From: Abiotrophia sp965245735
GTDB taxonomy: Bacteria > Bacillota > Bacilli > Lactobacillales > Aerococcaceae
DNA length: 14,295 nt
Direction: 5' to 3'
Assembly: GCA_965245735.1 (NCBI GenBank)
Contig: CBDFAX010000038.1
Span: forward strand, 1-14,295
The notes under the pieces are model-generated. The model was given only the letters and a program-made list of their open reading frames with translations, did not search any database and was not told the origin of the DNA. This document shows positions 1 through 6,358 of this stretch, one piece after another; the stretch's first letter is position 1; every line of letters starts with the position of its first letter. The position numbers were made by a program, and so were the translations under genes.

Positions 1-476
1 CCTTCCTTCAAGGCTTGAACCGCTAGCACCACGGCCAAGAAGGTCTTCCCTGTCCCCGCAGGCCCAATGCCGAAGACCACGTCCTGTTTTGCAATGGCGC
101 GCGTATATTGTAACTGACCAAAGTTCTTGACCCGGATGGCCCGGCCATCTGCTGCTCGACCAATGACTTCCTCATAGAGATTGAGGAAGTAATCCAAGGT
201 ATTATTCTGGGCCATCTTAATAGCCGTCACAATATCCATGGTGTGCGGTGTAATATGGCGTTCTAGCAATTGCACTAATTGATTAACAACCTCTAAGGTC
301 AACTCTACAGCCGCTTGACGACCGGTAATGGTTAATTGCTCACCCCGCGTCGTGATAAGCACTTCAAAGTGTTCTTCAAGTAATTGAATATGGTGATCTT
401 GATTGCCCAAAATGGCTAAAAGCCAATCCGGATTGGAAATAATTAATGTCTGACTATATGGGTGTTGTTCCGTCAT
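1..476 (-). CDS. phoH: PhoH family P-loop ATPase, N-terminal part (cut by window edge)
   Basis: The first 158 residues of a PhoH-family protein are present and the rest lies beyond the left edge. It starts at the ATG at 476, with a GAGGG ribosome binding site a few bases upstream. Residues 1-110 form the N-terminal domain typical of PhoH/YbeZ proteins. The P-loop is seen as GPAGTGKT at residues 138-145, followed by the hydrophobic FLAVVLAVQAL helix, as in this family. PhoH proteins are cytoplasmic ATPases linked to RNA metabolism; in Bacillus the gene lies in a cluster with ybeY, dgkA, cdd and era, but that side is not visible here. It has its own promoter (549-577), and a terminator at 601-631 separates it from yqeY. 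The family call is firm from the Walker A context; the exact cellular role is not settled by the sequence. Confidence 0.93.
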   Translation of the reverse strand, partial: MTEQHPYSQTLIISNPDWLLAILGNQDHHIQLLEEHFEVLITTRGEQLTITGRQAAVELTLEVVNQLVQLLERHITPHTMDIVTAIKMAQNNTLDYFLNLYEEVIGRAADGRAIRVKNFGQLQYTRAIAKQDVVFGIGPAGTGKTFLAVVLAVQALKE

Positions 477-502
477 AAGCAATCCCTCTCTTCTTCACGT
501 CT

Positions 503-539
503 CAGACGACGTCTGGCTAGATACTAGTGGACACACTAG
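503..539. repeat. Two short perfect inverted repeats in the phoH 5' untranslated region
   Basis: CAGACG-A-CGTCTG occupies 503-515 and CTAGTG-GACA-CACTAG occupies 524-539. Both lie between the phoH -10 box (549-554) and its start codon. On the minus-strand transcript they could form two small hairpins or be operator sites. Neither is followed by a T-run, so they are not terminators. The regulator, if any, is unknown. Confidence 0.5.
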
Positions 540-548
540 GCTGATTCT

Positions 549-577
549 ATTATACCTTGTCTTGGACTAAAAGTCAT
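549..577 (-). promoter_or_regulatory. Probable sigma-A promoter of phoH
   Basis: The minus strand carries TATAAT at 554-549 (perfect -10) and ATGACT at 577-572 (4 of 6 matches to TTGACA) with a 17-base spacer. It lies downstream of the yqeY terminator and about 70 bases before the phoH start codon. Confidence 0.7.
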
Positions 578-600
578 GATTTGTGCCATTTTTGGGCCTT

Positions 601-631
601 AAAACAAAAAAACAGGAGCACAGCTCCTGTT
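601..631 (-). terminator. Intrinsic terminator of the patB-ridA-yqeY operon
   Basis: A perfect 9-bp stem (AACAGGAGC with GCTCCTGTT, 611-619 and 623-631) encloses a 3-base loop. On the minus strand it is followed by a T-rich run at 610-601. It starts 10 bases after the yqeY stop codon. Confidence 0.92.
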
Positions 632-640
632 AACTAAAAC

Positions 641-1084
641 TTAGCCTAAGAGACGTTTAACAGTCTCATTAATGGCTTTACCTTCTGCTTGGCCCTTAAG
701 GCTGCTGGCAGCTAATCCCATGACCTTGCCGAAGTCTGCCTTGCTAGTAGCTCCAACTTGAGCCATAATCTCACGAATCTTGGCTTCTAAAGCCTCCGGA
801 CTTAGCTGTTCTGGCAGGTATTTTTGGACAATGACAATTTCGTCCTGGGTAGCTGACACCAAATCCTGGCGTCCCGCCTTCTCAAATTCAGCCAGGGAAT
901 CGCGACGCTGCTTGAGTTCCCGGGAAATAATGGTAATTTCTTGGTCTTGACTAAGTGGCTCAGGCTGCTCTAGCGCCTCTTTTTGGAGCGCTGCCTTGAG
1001 CATGCGCAAGACCTTAAGGCTATCCTTGTCCTTAGCCTTCATGGCAGTTTTAATATCTTGATTAATCCGTTCCGTTAAAGTCAT
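641..1084 (-). CDS. yqeY: GatB/YqeY domain protein
   Basis: This 147-residue cytoplasmic protein matches the stand-alone YqeY family, which resembles the C-terminal tRNA-binding region of the GatB subunit of Asp/Glu-tRNA amidotransferase. Visible family features are the N-terminal helix pattern 'DIKTAMKAKDKDSLKVLRML' and the C-terminal motif with DFGKVMGLAASSLKGQAEG. The whole family length is present. Its molecular function is not established; a role in tRNA or translation metabolism is an inference from the domain. The start codon at 1084 shares one base with the ridA stop codon (TAATG), and AGGAGG lies 7 bases upstream, so the two genes are probably translationally coupled. It is the last gene of the patB-ridA-yqeY unit and is followed by a strong terminator. 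Confidence 0.93.
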   Translation of the reverse strand: MTLTERINQDIKTAMKAKDKDSLKVLRMLKAALQKEALEQPEPLSQDQEITIISRELKQRRDSLAEFEKAGRQDLVSATQDEIVIVQKYLPEQLSPEALEAKIREIMAQVGATSKADFGKVMGLAASSLKGQAEGKAINETVKRLLG

Positions 1085-1473
1085 TAGACTTCCTCCTTAT
1101 AGGCTACCAATTCGATTTCAATCCCAGCATTGAGCGGAAGTTTTCCAACTTGGAAGGCTGATCGAGCTGGATAGTGGTCTTGGCTAAAGTATTGGCCATA
1201 TACCCCGTTGACTGTTGCAAAGTCGGCAATGTCATTGAGAAAAACAGTCGTCTTAACCACATGGTCAAATGTCATGCCCTTTTCAGCTAATAAGGCTTTG
1301 AGGTTGGCAAAGACTTGATGGGTTTGATCCCCGATAGTAGCTGGCATATTACCAGACACAGGATCGATTGGCAATTGGCCTGAGACATAGAGCCATCCCT
1401 TGACATAGCTAGCATGTGAATAAGGTCCTACTGCTTTGGGTAACTTATCTGAAATAATACGTTGGATAGACAT
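1084..1473 (-). CDS. ridA: RidA family enamine/imine deaminase
   Basis: This 129-residue protein is a full-length member of the RidA/YjgF/UK114 family. Such proteins are cytoplasmic trimers that hydrolyse reactive enamine/imine intermediates, mainly 2-aminoacrylate released by PLP enzymes, to keto acids and ammonia. Signature stretches are the N-terminal AVGPYSHA, the central VSGQLPIDP, and the C-terminal YPARSAFQVGKLP block, whose Arg (residue 105) is the conserved substrate carboxylate-binding residue. It starts 12 bases after the stop of patB, a predicted source of 2-aminoacrylate, which fits a detoxifying partner role. The start at 1473 is preceded by AAGGAG within patB's last codons. Confidence 0.94.
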   Translation of the reverse strand: MSIQRIISDKLPKAVGPYSHASYVKGWLYVSGQLPIDPVSGNMPATIGDQTHQVFANLKALLAEKGMTFDHVVKTTVFLNDIADFATVNGVYGQYFSQDHYPARSAFQVGKLPLNAGIEIELVAYKEEV

Positions 1474-1485
1474 AAGTAAACTCCT

Positions 1486-2688
1486 TTACTCTTGATTTAA
1501 TCGCTTATTCAAAGCTGAAATGATGCGGTCTGCAGCCTCCGCCACAAAATCTGGATGGGTGGCGCAATTGAGACGAACGAAAGTGGCAGTTTGACGGCCA
1601 AAGGTCACCCCAAAGTTAACCGCTAGCCCCGCTTCATGAATCATGAAGTCCTTAATCTGGCTTGCTGACACATAGGCCCCAAAATCAATAAAGGTGACAT
1701 AAGTAGCTTGACGTTCAGGTATGACCAAATCCGGGAAGGCAGCTAATAGGGTTCGGCGTAAGTAGTCATCGTTGTAGTCTACTGTTGCATTAAGACCTTC
1801 TAACCACTGGCTACCCGATTCATAGGCTGCTTGTGTGGCCAGTAAACCCATCAGGGAGTGGCTGGCTTGCTGATAAGGTGCTATGCCTCGGTCGTATGCT
1901 TGACGCAATTTTTCATCTGGAATAACCACATGGGAATTAAGCAGGCCCGCTAAATTAAAGGTCTTAGATGGTGAGTTTAAAACAATGACTAGGTCACGAT
2001 AGGCACTTAAGCGACAATCCAAGGCAGAAACAAACTGATTGCCTGCCGCTACAAAGTCTTGATGGATTTCGTCAGAAATCAGATAGACTTGATGGCGACG
2101 GCAAATGGCTAGGAGCTGCTCCAACTCTTCTAGGCTCCAGAGACGACCTGTTGGATTGTGCGGTGAGCAGTGAATGAGTAACTTGACCTCTTCGGCTACA
2201 ATTTGCTTCTCCAAGGCATCGAAGTCAATTTCATAGCGGTTATTGCGCAATTGCAACTGATAATCCACTAATTTTCGGCCCGTGTCTTTAACGGCGCCGT
2301 GGAAGGGTGGATAAACAGGCGTCATAATCATGACCCCTTGACCCGGCTGGGTCAAGATTTGAACCAACCAATAGAAGCTGCTGACCACCCCAGGTGAAAA
2401 ACGAACCCAGTCAGACTCAATCTGTACGCCAGCTCTTTCTTGCTGCCACTTGATATAGGCTTGATAGTATTCAGGGCAAGGATAGGAGTAGCCAAAGATC
2501 CCGTGGTCTACCCGCTCATGTAAAACTTTTTGAACTGCCTCAGGCACCTTAAACTCCATGTCCGCAATCCACATACCTAGTAAATCTGGGGCGCCAAAAA
2601 GCTCTTGACTTAAGTCCCATTTCTTACAGTTACTGCCACGACGGTCTGTAAAATACCGTTGGCAAAAATCAGCTACTTGTTGATTCAT
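1486..2688 (-). CDS. patB: PLP-dependent C-S beta-lyase / aminotransferase, MalY/PatB type
   Basis: This is a fold-type I PLP enzyme of about 400 residues in the MalY/PatB cystathionine beta-lyase group, which cleaves cystathionine or cysteine-like substrates to pyruvate, ammonia and a thiol. Visible active-site elements, numbered from the chosen start, are GMWIADMEF near residue 38-46, HNPTGR at 177-182, ISDEIHQDF with the cofactor-ring Asp at 206, SPSK with the Schiff-base Lys at 242, and a C-terminal VRLNCATHP block with the substrate-binding Arg. Two in-frame ATGs exist, at 2694 and 2688. AAGGTGG abuts the first and lies 7 bases before the second, so I choose 2688. It is the first gene of an operon with ridA and yqeY and has a good promoter. 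The true substrate could also be another beta-cystathionase-like thioether. Confidence 0.9.
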   Translation of the reverse strand: MNQQVADFCQRYFTDRRGSNCKKWDLSQELFGAPDLLGMWIADMEFKVPEAVQKVLHERVDHGIFGYSYPCPEYYQAYIKWQQERAGVQIESDWVRFSPGVVSSFYWLVQILTQPGQGVMIMTPVYPPFHGAVKDTGRKLVDYQLQLRNNRYEIDFDALEKQIVAEEVKLLIHCSPHNPTGRLWSLEELEQLLAICRRHQVYLISDEIHQDFVAAGNQFVSALDCRLSAYRDLVIVLNSPSKTFNLAGLLNSHVVIPDEKLRQAYDRGIAPYQQASHSLMGLLATQAAYESGSQWLEGLNATVDYNDDYLRRTLLAAFPDLVIPERQATYVTFIDFGAYVSASQIKDFMIHEAGLAVNFGVTFGRQTATFVRLNCATHPDFVAEAADRIISALNKRLNQE

Positions 2689-2719
2689 GGTCATCCCACC
2701 TTGTCCTAATGATGTTATT

Positions 2720-2748
2720 ATTATCCCCTTTTCAGGCTAAATTTGCAA
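2720..2748 (-). promoter_or_regulatory. Promoter of the patB-ridA-yqeY operon
   Basis: Minus strand TTGCAA at 2748-2743 and GATAAT at 2725-2720 are separated by exactly 17 bases. They sit between the rpsU terminator and the patB ribosome binding site. Confidence 0.75.
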
Positions 2749-2755
2749 GTAAAGT

Positions 2756-2789
2756 AAAACACCCAATGACCTTAGCCATTGGGTGTTTT
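2756..2789 (-). terminator. Terminator after rpsU
   Basis: A 13-bp perfect stem pairs AAAACACCCAATG (2756-2768) with CATTGGGTGTTTT (2777-2789) around an 8-base loop. On the minus strand it continues into TTTTACTTTACTT. The symmetry could also stop plus-strand transcripts. It is placed 42 bases after the rpsU stop. Confidence 0.9.
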
Positions 2790-2830
2790 AAATCGCTATG
2801 TATCGCTATTTATAAGCTAGCGTAATGTTA

Positions 2831-3004
2831 TTAAAACTTACGTTTACGAGCTGCTTCTGATTTCTTCTTACGACGTACAGATGGTTTTTCGTAAAACTCA
2901 CGTTTACGTGCCTCTCTTAAAGTACCTGTTTTAGAAACGTTACGCTTAAAGCGACGAAGAGCGTCATCTAGAGATTCGTTTTCACGAACGACTGTTTTAG
3001 ACAT
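2831..3004 (-). CDS. rpsU: 30S ribosomal protein S21
   Basis: This is a 57-residue, highly basic protein with the full S21 pattern: MSKTVVRENESLDDALRRF at the N-terminus and a Lys/Arg-rich tail ending KKKSEAARKRKF. S21 binds the small ribosomal subunit near the 16S 3' end and helps initiation. The reading frame extends 16 codons further upstream, but the ATG at 3004 matches the family start exactly and has a GGAGGGAGGG ribosome binding site, so the longer form is rejected. It has its own promoter (3073-3102) and terminator (2756-2789), so it is probably a single-gene transcript. Confidence 0.97.
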   Translation of the reverse strand: MSKTVVRENESLDDALRRFKRNVSKTGTLREARKREFYEKPSVRRKKKSEAARKRKF

Positions 3005-3072
3005 GGGTTTCCCTCCCTCCGAGCTTTTAGTAACCTTTCCTAGATAAAGCATCTAAATAAGATTCCTTGTCT

Positions 3073-3102
3073 ATTATAGCCTACTTCTTACCTATTTTTC
3101 AA
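3073..3102 (-). promoter_or_regulatory. Promoter of rpsU
   Basis: Minus strand TATAAT at 3078-3073 (perfect) and TTGAAA at 3102-3097 (5 of 6) are separated by 18 bases. They lie between the zur stop and the rpsU start. Confidence 0.75.
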
Positions 3103-3142
3103 TAGGCTTTTTTCATTTTTTAAGGTTTTATTACCATAATTT

Positions 3143-3658
3143 TCATGATTTACCTTTACATTGCGCGCACTTACCAAAAACATCAAAACGATGCCATTCG
3201 ATTTCCACTTGGGACAAATCTGTCTTGACCTGATCCATAGGGCAAGCATCCAAAGGGATGGTCCGGCCACATACGGTGCAAATAAAATGATGATGGTGGT
3301 GCCCATGATCACAATTCCAACAATTAATTCGGAACATTTGCTCACCATTGTACTCTGTTGCTTCTAAGAGGCCTTCGTCTACAAAATCATAAATATTGCG
3401 ATAAGTCGTATTATAACTCATGGTTGGATAGTCTTTGGCTAATTGCTGATGAATATACTTAGCGCTCAGATAGCGTTGATTCTCTGCGAATAAATGCAGA
3501 ATCTCCTGACGCTTCTTGGTCATTTTATAGCCAGCTTCTTTTAACTGTGCCATGCCACGGTTAACAATTTCATCCACTGACATGTCTTCAGTCTCTTGAT
3601 GATCATGCGACTGACAGTGATGATGCCCATGGCAGTCATGATGGTGATGATCAACCAT
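3143..3658 (-). CDS. zur: Fur-family zinc-responsive repressor, Zur-like, with His-rich N-terminal tail
   Basis: This 171-residue protein is a Fur-family metalloregulator. Numbered from the ATG at 3658, a winged-helix DNA-binding domain spans about 30-100 (KMTKKRQEIL, SYNTTYRNI) and the dimerisation/metal domain spans about 100-171. The HHHHHFICTVCG stretch, the ACPMD motif and the final HRFDVFGKCAQC closely resemble Bacillus subtilis Zur rather than PerR or Fur. Cys127/130 and Cys164/167 would form the structural zinc site. The first 20 residues hold 10 His and 2 Cys, an extension absent from Bacillus Zur. An extra Cys pair (CWNC) precedes the His run. A TTG at 3664 is also in frame, but AAGGGGG lies 7 bases before the ATG at 3658, so I choose that. 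Zur normally represses zinc uptake genes when zinc is plentiful. No zinc transporter is in this window and I see no terminator directly after it. Confidence 0.87.
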   Translation of the reverse strand: MVDHHHHDCHGHHHCQSHDHQETEDMSVDEIVNRGMAQLKEAGYKMTKKRQEILHLFAENQRYLSAKYIHQQLAKDYPTMSYNTTYRNIYDFVDEGLLEATEYNGEQMFRINCWNCDHGHHHHHFICTVCGRTIPLDACPMDQVKTDLSQVEIEWHRFDVFGKCAQCKGKS

Positions 3659-3678
3659 ATACAAGCCCCCTTCTGATA

Positions 3679-3688
3679 TGCTATGATA
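3679..3688. promoter_or_regulatory. Overlapping divergent -10 regions of ppsR and zur (tentative)
   Basis: On the plus strand TGCTATGAT (3679-3687) is an extended -10 for ppsR. The minus strand of the same bases gives TATCAT (3688-3683), a candidate -10 for zur. Neither has a good -35 box. The 60-base intergenic gap leaves little alternative room. Confidence 0.4.
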
Positions 3689-3718
3689 TAAGTGATTAAG
3701 AATTGGAGGCGACTCACT

Positions 3719-4546
3719 ATGGAAGACACACGTCCAACTTTACACTACTTTATTATTTCGGATGCGATTGGAGAAACTGCTCAAAAGGTTGCGCAGTCAT
3801 CCCTTGTTCAATATCCATCTGCACATAAAGTATGTCACAAATACAACTTTATTTCAAATATAAACGATTTAGATATTGCCTTAGAAGATGCAGCTGCCCA
3901 TGATGGCTTAATCTTTATGACCATGATTGATAACGAGATGGCTGCCTATGCTGAACGCTTTTTCAACAAGCACCAGCTGACCTACTATAACCTCATTCAA
4001 CCCATTGTGGACGAGATTGGCTACCGAATCAACATGAAGCCTAGCAAGATTATTGGTGCCCAACACGAGCTATCTGACCGCTACTTCGACAAGATCCGGG
4101 CAATGGAATACTGTATGTCTTTTGACGATGGTAAGGACCCTAAAGGTTTTGAAGAAGCCGATATTATTCTGCTAGGTGTCTCCCGTACAGGTAAAACGCC
4201 CCTCTCCATGTATCTGGCCATGTTAGGTTACAAGGCAGCTAACCTGCCACTAATTCCAGAAAATGAATTACCAGAAATTCTCTTCAAGTTAGACCCTAAC
4301 AAGATTGTCGGACTGACTAACCGGGTTGAAGTTATTAACCAACACCGGGATGCCCGAATGCGGGAATATGGTATTACTAGTCCAACTAAGTACGCCTCCT
4401 TCGACCGCATTCAGGAAGAATTTGACTTTGCCCAAGAAGTTTATGAACGCATTGGTTGCCAAACCCTAGACGTCTCCCAACGTAGCATTGAAGAATCAGC
4501 TGCTATTATCCTCAAGATGCTAGACCTACACAAGCATGAAAACTAA
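3719..4546 (+). CDS. ppsR: Bifunctional kinase/pyrophosphorylase, PPDK regulatory protein family (DUF299)
   Basis: This 275-residue cytoplasmic protein belongs to the PSRP/DUF299 family (YqfL in Bacillus). Members phosphorylate the active-site Thr of pyruvate phosphate dikinase using ADP and reverse this by phosphate-dependent pyrophosphorolysis; PEP synthase regulators are close relatives. The family's N-terminal motif ISDAIGETA is at residues 12-20 and the P-loop GVSRTGKT at 153-160, followed by PLSMYLA and the conserved ANLPLIPE. The start is the ATG at 3719 with GGAGG 9 bases upstream; a longer frame beginning with ATT at 3692 is rejected. It is the only plus-strand gene, divergent from zur and convergent with aspS. 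The partner dikinase is not in the window, so whether the target is PPDK or PEP synthase is not shown. Confidence 0.93.
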   Translation: MEDTRPTLHYFIISDAIGETAQKVAQSSLVQYPSAHKVCHKYNFISNINDLDIALEDAAAHDGLIFMTMIDNEMAAYAERFFNKHQLTYYNLIQPIVDEIGYRINMKPSKIIGAQHELSDRYFDKIRAMEYCMSFDDGKDPKGFEEADIILLGVSRTGKTPLSMYLAMLGYKAANLPLIPENELPEILFKLDPNKIVGLTNRVEVINQHRDARMREYGITSPTKYASFDRIQEEFDFAQEVYERIGCQTLDVSQRSIEESAAIILKMLDLHKHEN

Positions 4547-4549
4547 GGC

Positions 4550-4588
4550 AAAATGCCCTGACAGAACATTCTGTCAGGGCATTTTTTA
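4550..4588. terminator. Bidirectional terminator between ppsR and aspS
   Basis: A 16-bp perfect stem (4550-4565 with 4570-4585) encloses a 4-base loop. A-tract and T-tract flanks allow it to serve both the plus-strand ppsR and the minus-strand hisS-aspS operon. It begins 4 bases after the ppsR stop and ends just before the aspS stop. Confidence 0.95.
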
Positions 4589-4591
4589 TCC

Positions 4592-6358
4592 TTATTCTGC
4601 CTCTACTTGAAGATGTAACTCTTGAAGTTGAGCGCTCGCTACATGACTTGGAGCTTGGATGAAGGTATCCACCCCACGACCATTCTTAGGAAAGGCAATG
4701 ACTTCCCGGATGTTTGGTTCTTTGGCTAAAAGCATGACCAAACGGTCTAGACCGAGCGCCAAACCACCATGTGGTGGGAAGCCGTAGTCTAAGGCGTCCA
4801 AGAGGAAGCCAAATTGACTTTGTGCTTCTTCTGGTGTGAAACCAAGCAAGTCAAACATTTGCTCTTGCATAGGACGGGTGTGAATCCGGATGGAACCCCC
4901 GCCAATTTCATAGCCGTTAAGCACGATGTCATAGGCCTGCGCCAGGGCTTGATCTGGATTGGCCTTAAGGGCTTCTAAATCAAGGTTTTGTGGCGAAGTA
5001 AATGGATGATGGGCTGCGAAGTAGCGCCCTGCCTCTTCGTCATATTCGAAGAGCGGCCAGTCCGTAATCCAGACAAAGGCTAAGGCATCCTCGTCGAAGA
5101 GTTGATGAGCTTTAGCTAGGTTAACCCGTAACTCACCCAAAGCAGCAGCAACCACTTGAGCTTTATCCGCAACGAAGAAGAGAATGTCACCAGGTTCCCC
5201 TTGGGTCAAGTCTAGAATAGCTTGCGTGTCAGCTGGTTCAGCAAAGAACTTGGCAATTGGACCGTTCAAGCCTTCTTCGGTTACTTTCAACCAGGCAAGG
5301 CCTTTGGCGCCATATGGCTTGACTACTTCTACTAAAGCATCCGCGGTCTTACGAGTGTAAGCATCGGCTTGCCCCTTAAGGTTAATTGCCTTAACTTGGC
5401 CACCCTCTTTGACCGTGTTAGCAAAGACAGAAAATTGACAGTTGGCAGCAAAGTCACTTAAATCCTTCAAAGTCATATCAAAACGAATATCTGGTTTATC
5501 TACCCCATAATGAGCCATGGCATGGGCATAGGTCATGCTTGGGAAGGCATCAGTCATATCCAGACCTCTGGTAGCCTTGACCACTTCTTTTAGCATTTGT
5601 TCCACGATTTCTTGGATGTCAGCTTGGTTTAAGAAGCTAGTTTCTAAGTCAATCTGGGTAAATTCTGGTTGGCGGTCACCCCGCAAGTCTTCATCACGGA
5701 AACAACGCACGATTTGATAGTAACGGTCAAAGCCTGCCCCCATCAACAACTGCTTGAATAATTGCGGTGATTGAGGTAAGGCGAAGAACTTACCTGCTTC
5801 ACGAGTCGCAACCAAGTAGTCACGCGCCCCTTCAGGTGTGGACTTAGTCAAATAAGGTGTCTCAACATCGATAAAGCCTAAATCATCCAAATAACGGCGG
5901 ATGGCGCTGGTTACTTGATGACGGAGGCGCAGGTTAGCTTGCATACGTGGGCGACGAAGGTCCAAGAAGCGATGACGCATACGGAGATCATCTTGAATGT
6001 CAGCCTCATCGTCTAAGTAGATAGGTGGTGTCTTAGAAGTGGCTAGAATAGTCAGCTTCTCAGCCATTAATTCAAAATCACCCGTTGGAATTTTGGCGTT
6101 ACGCTGTTTCTCATCACGGTATTGCAGCGTCCCCGTCACTTCTAGAACATACTCGCTACGGATACGCTCAGCCTCAGCCATGGCCTCCCCTAGGTGATCG
6201 CCATTGAGCACCACCTGGCAGAAACCTTCACGGTCTCTTAAGTCAATAAAGATTAAGCCCCCTAGGTCGCGTCGTTTTTGGACCCAACCTTTTAGTGTGA
6301 TGGTTTGGCCAACTTGTTCTTGGCCGACTTGCCCGCAGTATAAACGTTGTGTGGTCAT
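4592..6358 (-). CDS. aspS: Aspartate-tRNA ligase
   Basis: A full-length bacterial-type AspRS of 588 residues, which charges tRNA-Asp in the cytoplasm. The N-terminal OB-fold anticodon domain (about 1-105) contains KRRDLGGLIFIDLRDREG. Class II motif 2 is FRDEDLRGDRQPEFTQID at 219-236. A GAD insertion domain spans roughly 290-420, and motif 3 is GLALGLDRLVML near the C-terminus. Leu32 in RRDLGG is the residue seen in discriminating enzymes such as that of E. coli, whereas His is often found there in non-discriminating ones; this hints at tRNA-Asp-specific charging but is not proof. The start ATG at 6358 overlaps the hisS stop by one base (TAATG), with AAGGGGG 7 bases upstream, so aspS is co-transcribed and probably translationally coupled with hisS under the T-box. 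Confidence 0.97.
   Translation of the reverse strand: MTTQRLYCGQVGQEQVGQTITLKGWVQKRRDLGGLIFIDLRDREGFCQVVLNGDHLGEAMAEAERIRSEYVLEVTGTLQYRDEKQRNAKIPTGDFELMAEKLTILATSKTPPIYLDDEADIQDDLRMRHRFLDLRRPRMQANLRLRHQVTSAIRRYLDDLGFIDVETPYLTKSTPEGARDYLVATREAGKFFALPQSPQLFKQLLMGAGFDRYYQIVRCFRDEDLRGDRQPEFTQIDLETSFLNQADIQEIVEQMLKEVVKATRGLDMTDAFPSMTYAHAMAHYGVDKPDIRFDMTLKDLSDFAANCQFSVFANTVKEGGQVKAINLKGQADAYTRKTADALVEVVKPYGAKGLAWLKVTEEGLNGPIAKFFAEPADTQAILDLTQGEPGDILFFVADKAQVVAAALGELRVNLAKAHQLFDEDALAFVWITDWPLFEYDEEAGRYFAAHHPFTSPQNLDLEALKANPDQALAQAYDIVLNGYEIGGGSIRIHTRPMQEQMFDLLGFTPEEAQSQFGFLLDALDYGFPPHGGLALGLDRLVMLLAKEPNIREVIAFPKNGRGVDTFIQAPSHVASAQLQELHLQVEAE

Noticed and set aside
3005..3052. Longer N-terminus of rpsU starting at 3052
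   Set aside because: The family start and the GGAGGGAGGG site both point to the ATG at 3004; the upstream codons cover the ribosome binding site.
3091..3121. Plus-strand hairpin CCTATT-TTTC-AATAGG followed by T-runs, resembling a plus-strand terminator
   Set aside because: No plus-strand gene lies upstream, the stem is only six A/T-rich pairs, and it overlaps the rpsU -35 box, so I treat it as chance.
3088..3348. Open reading frame on the minus strand inside zur
   Set aside because: It is a shadow in another frame of zur, with no ribosome binding site and no protein-like composition.
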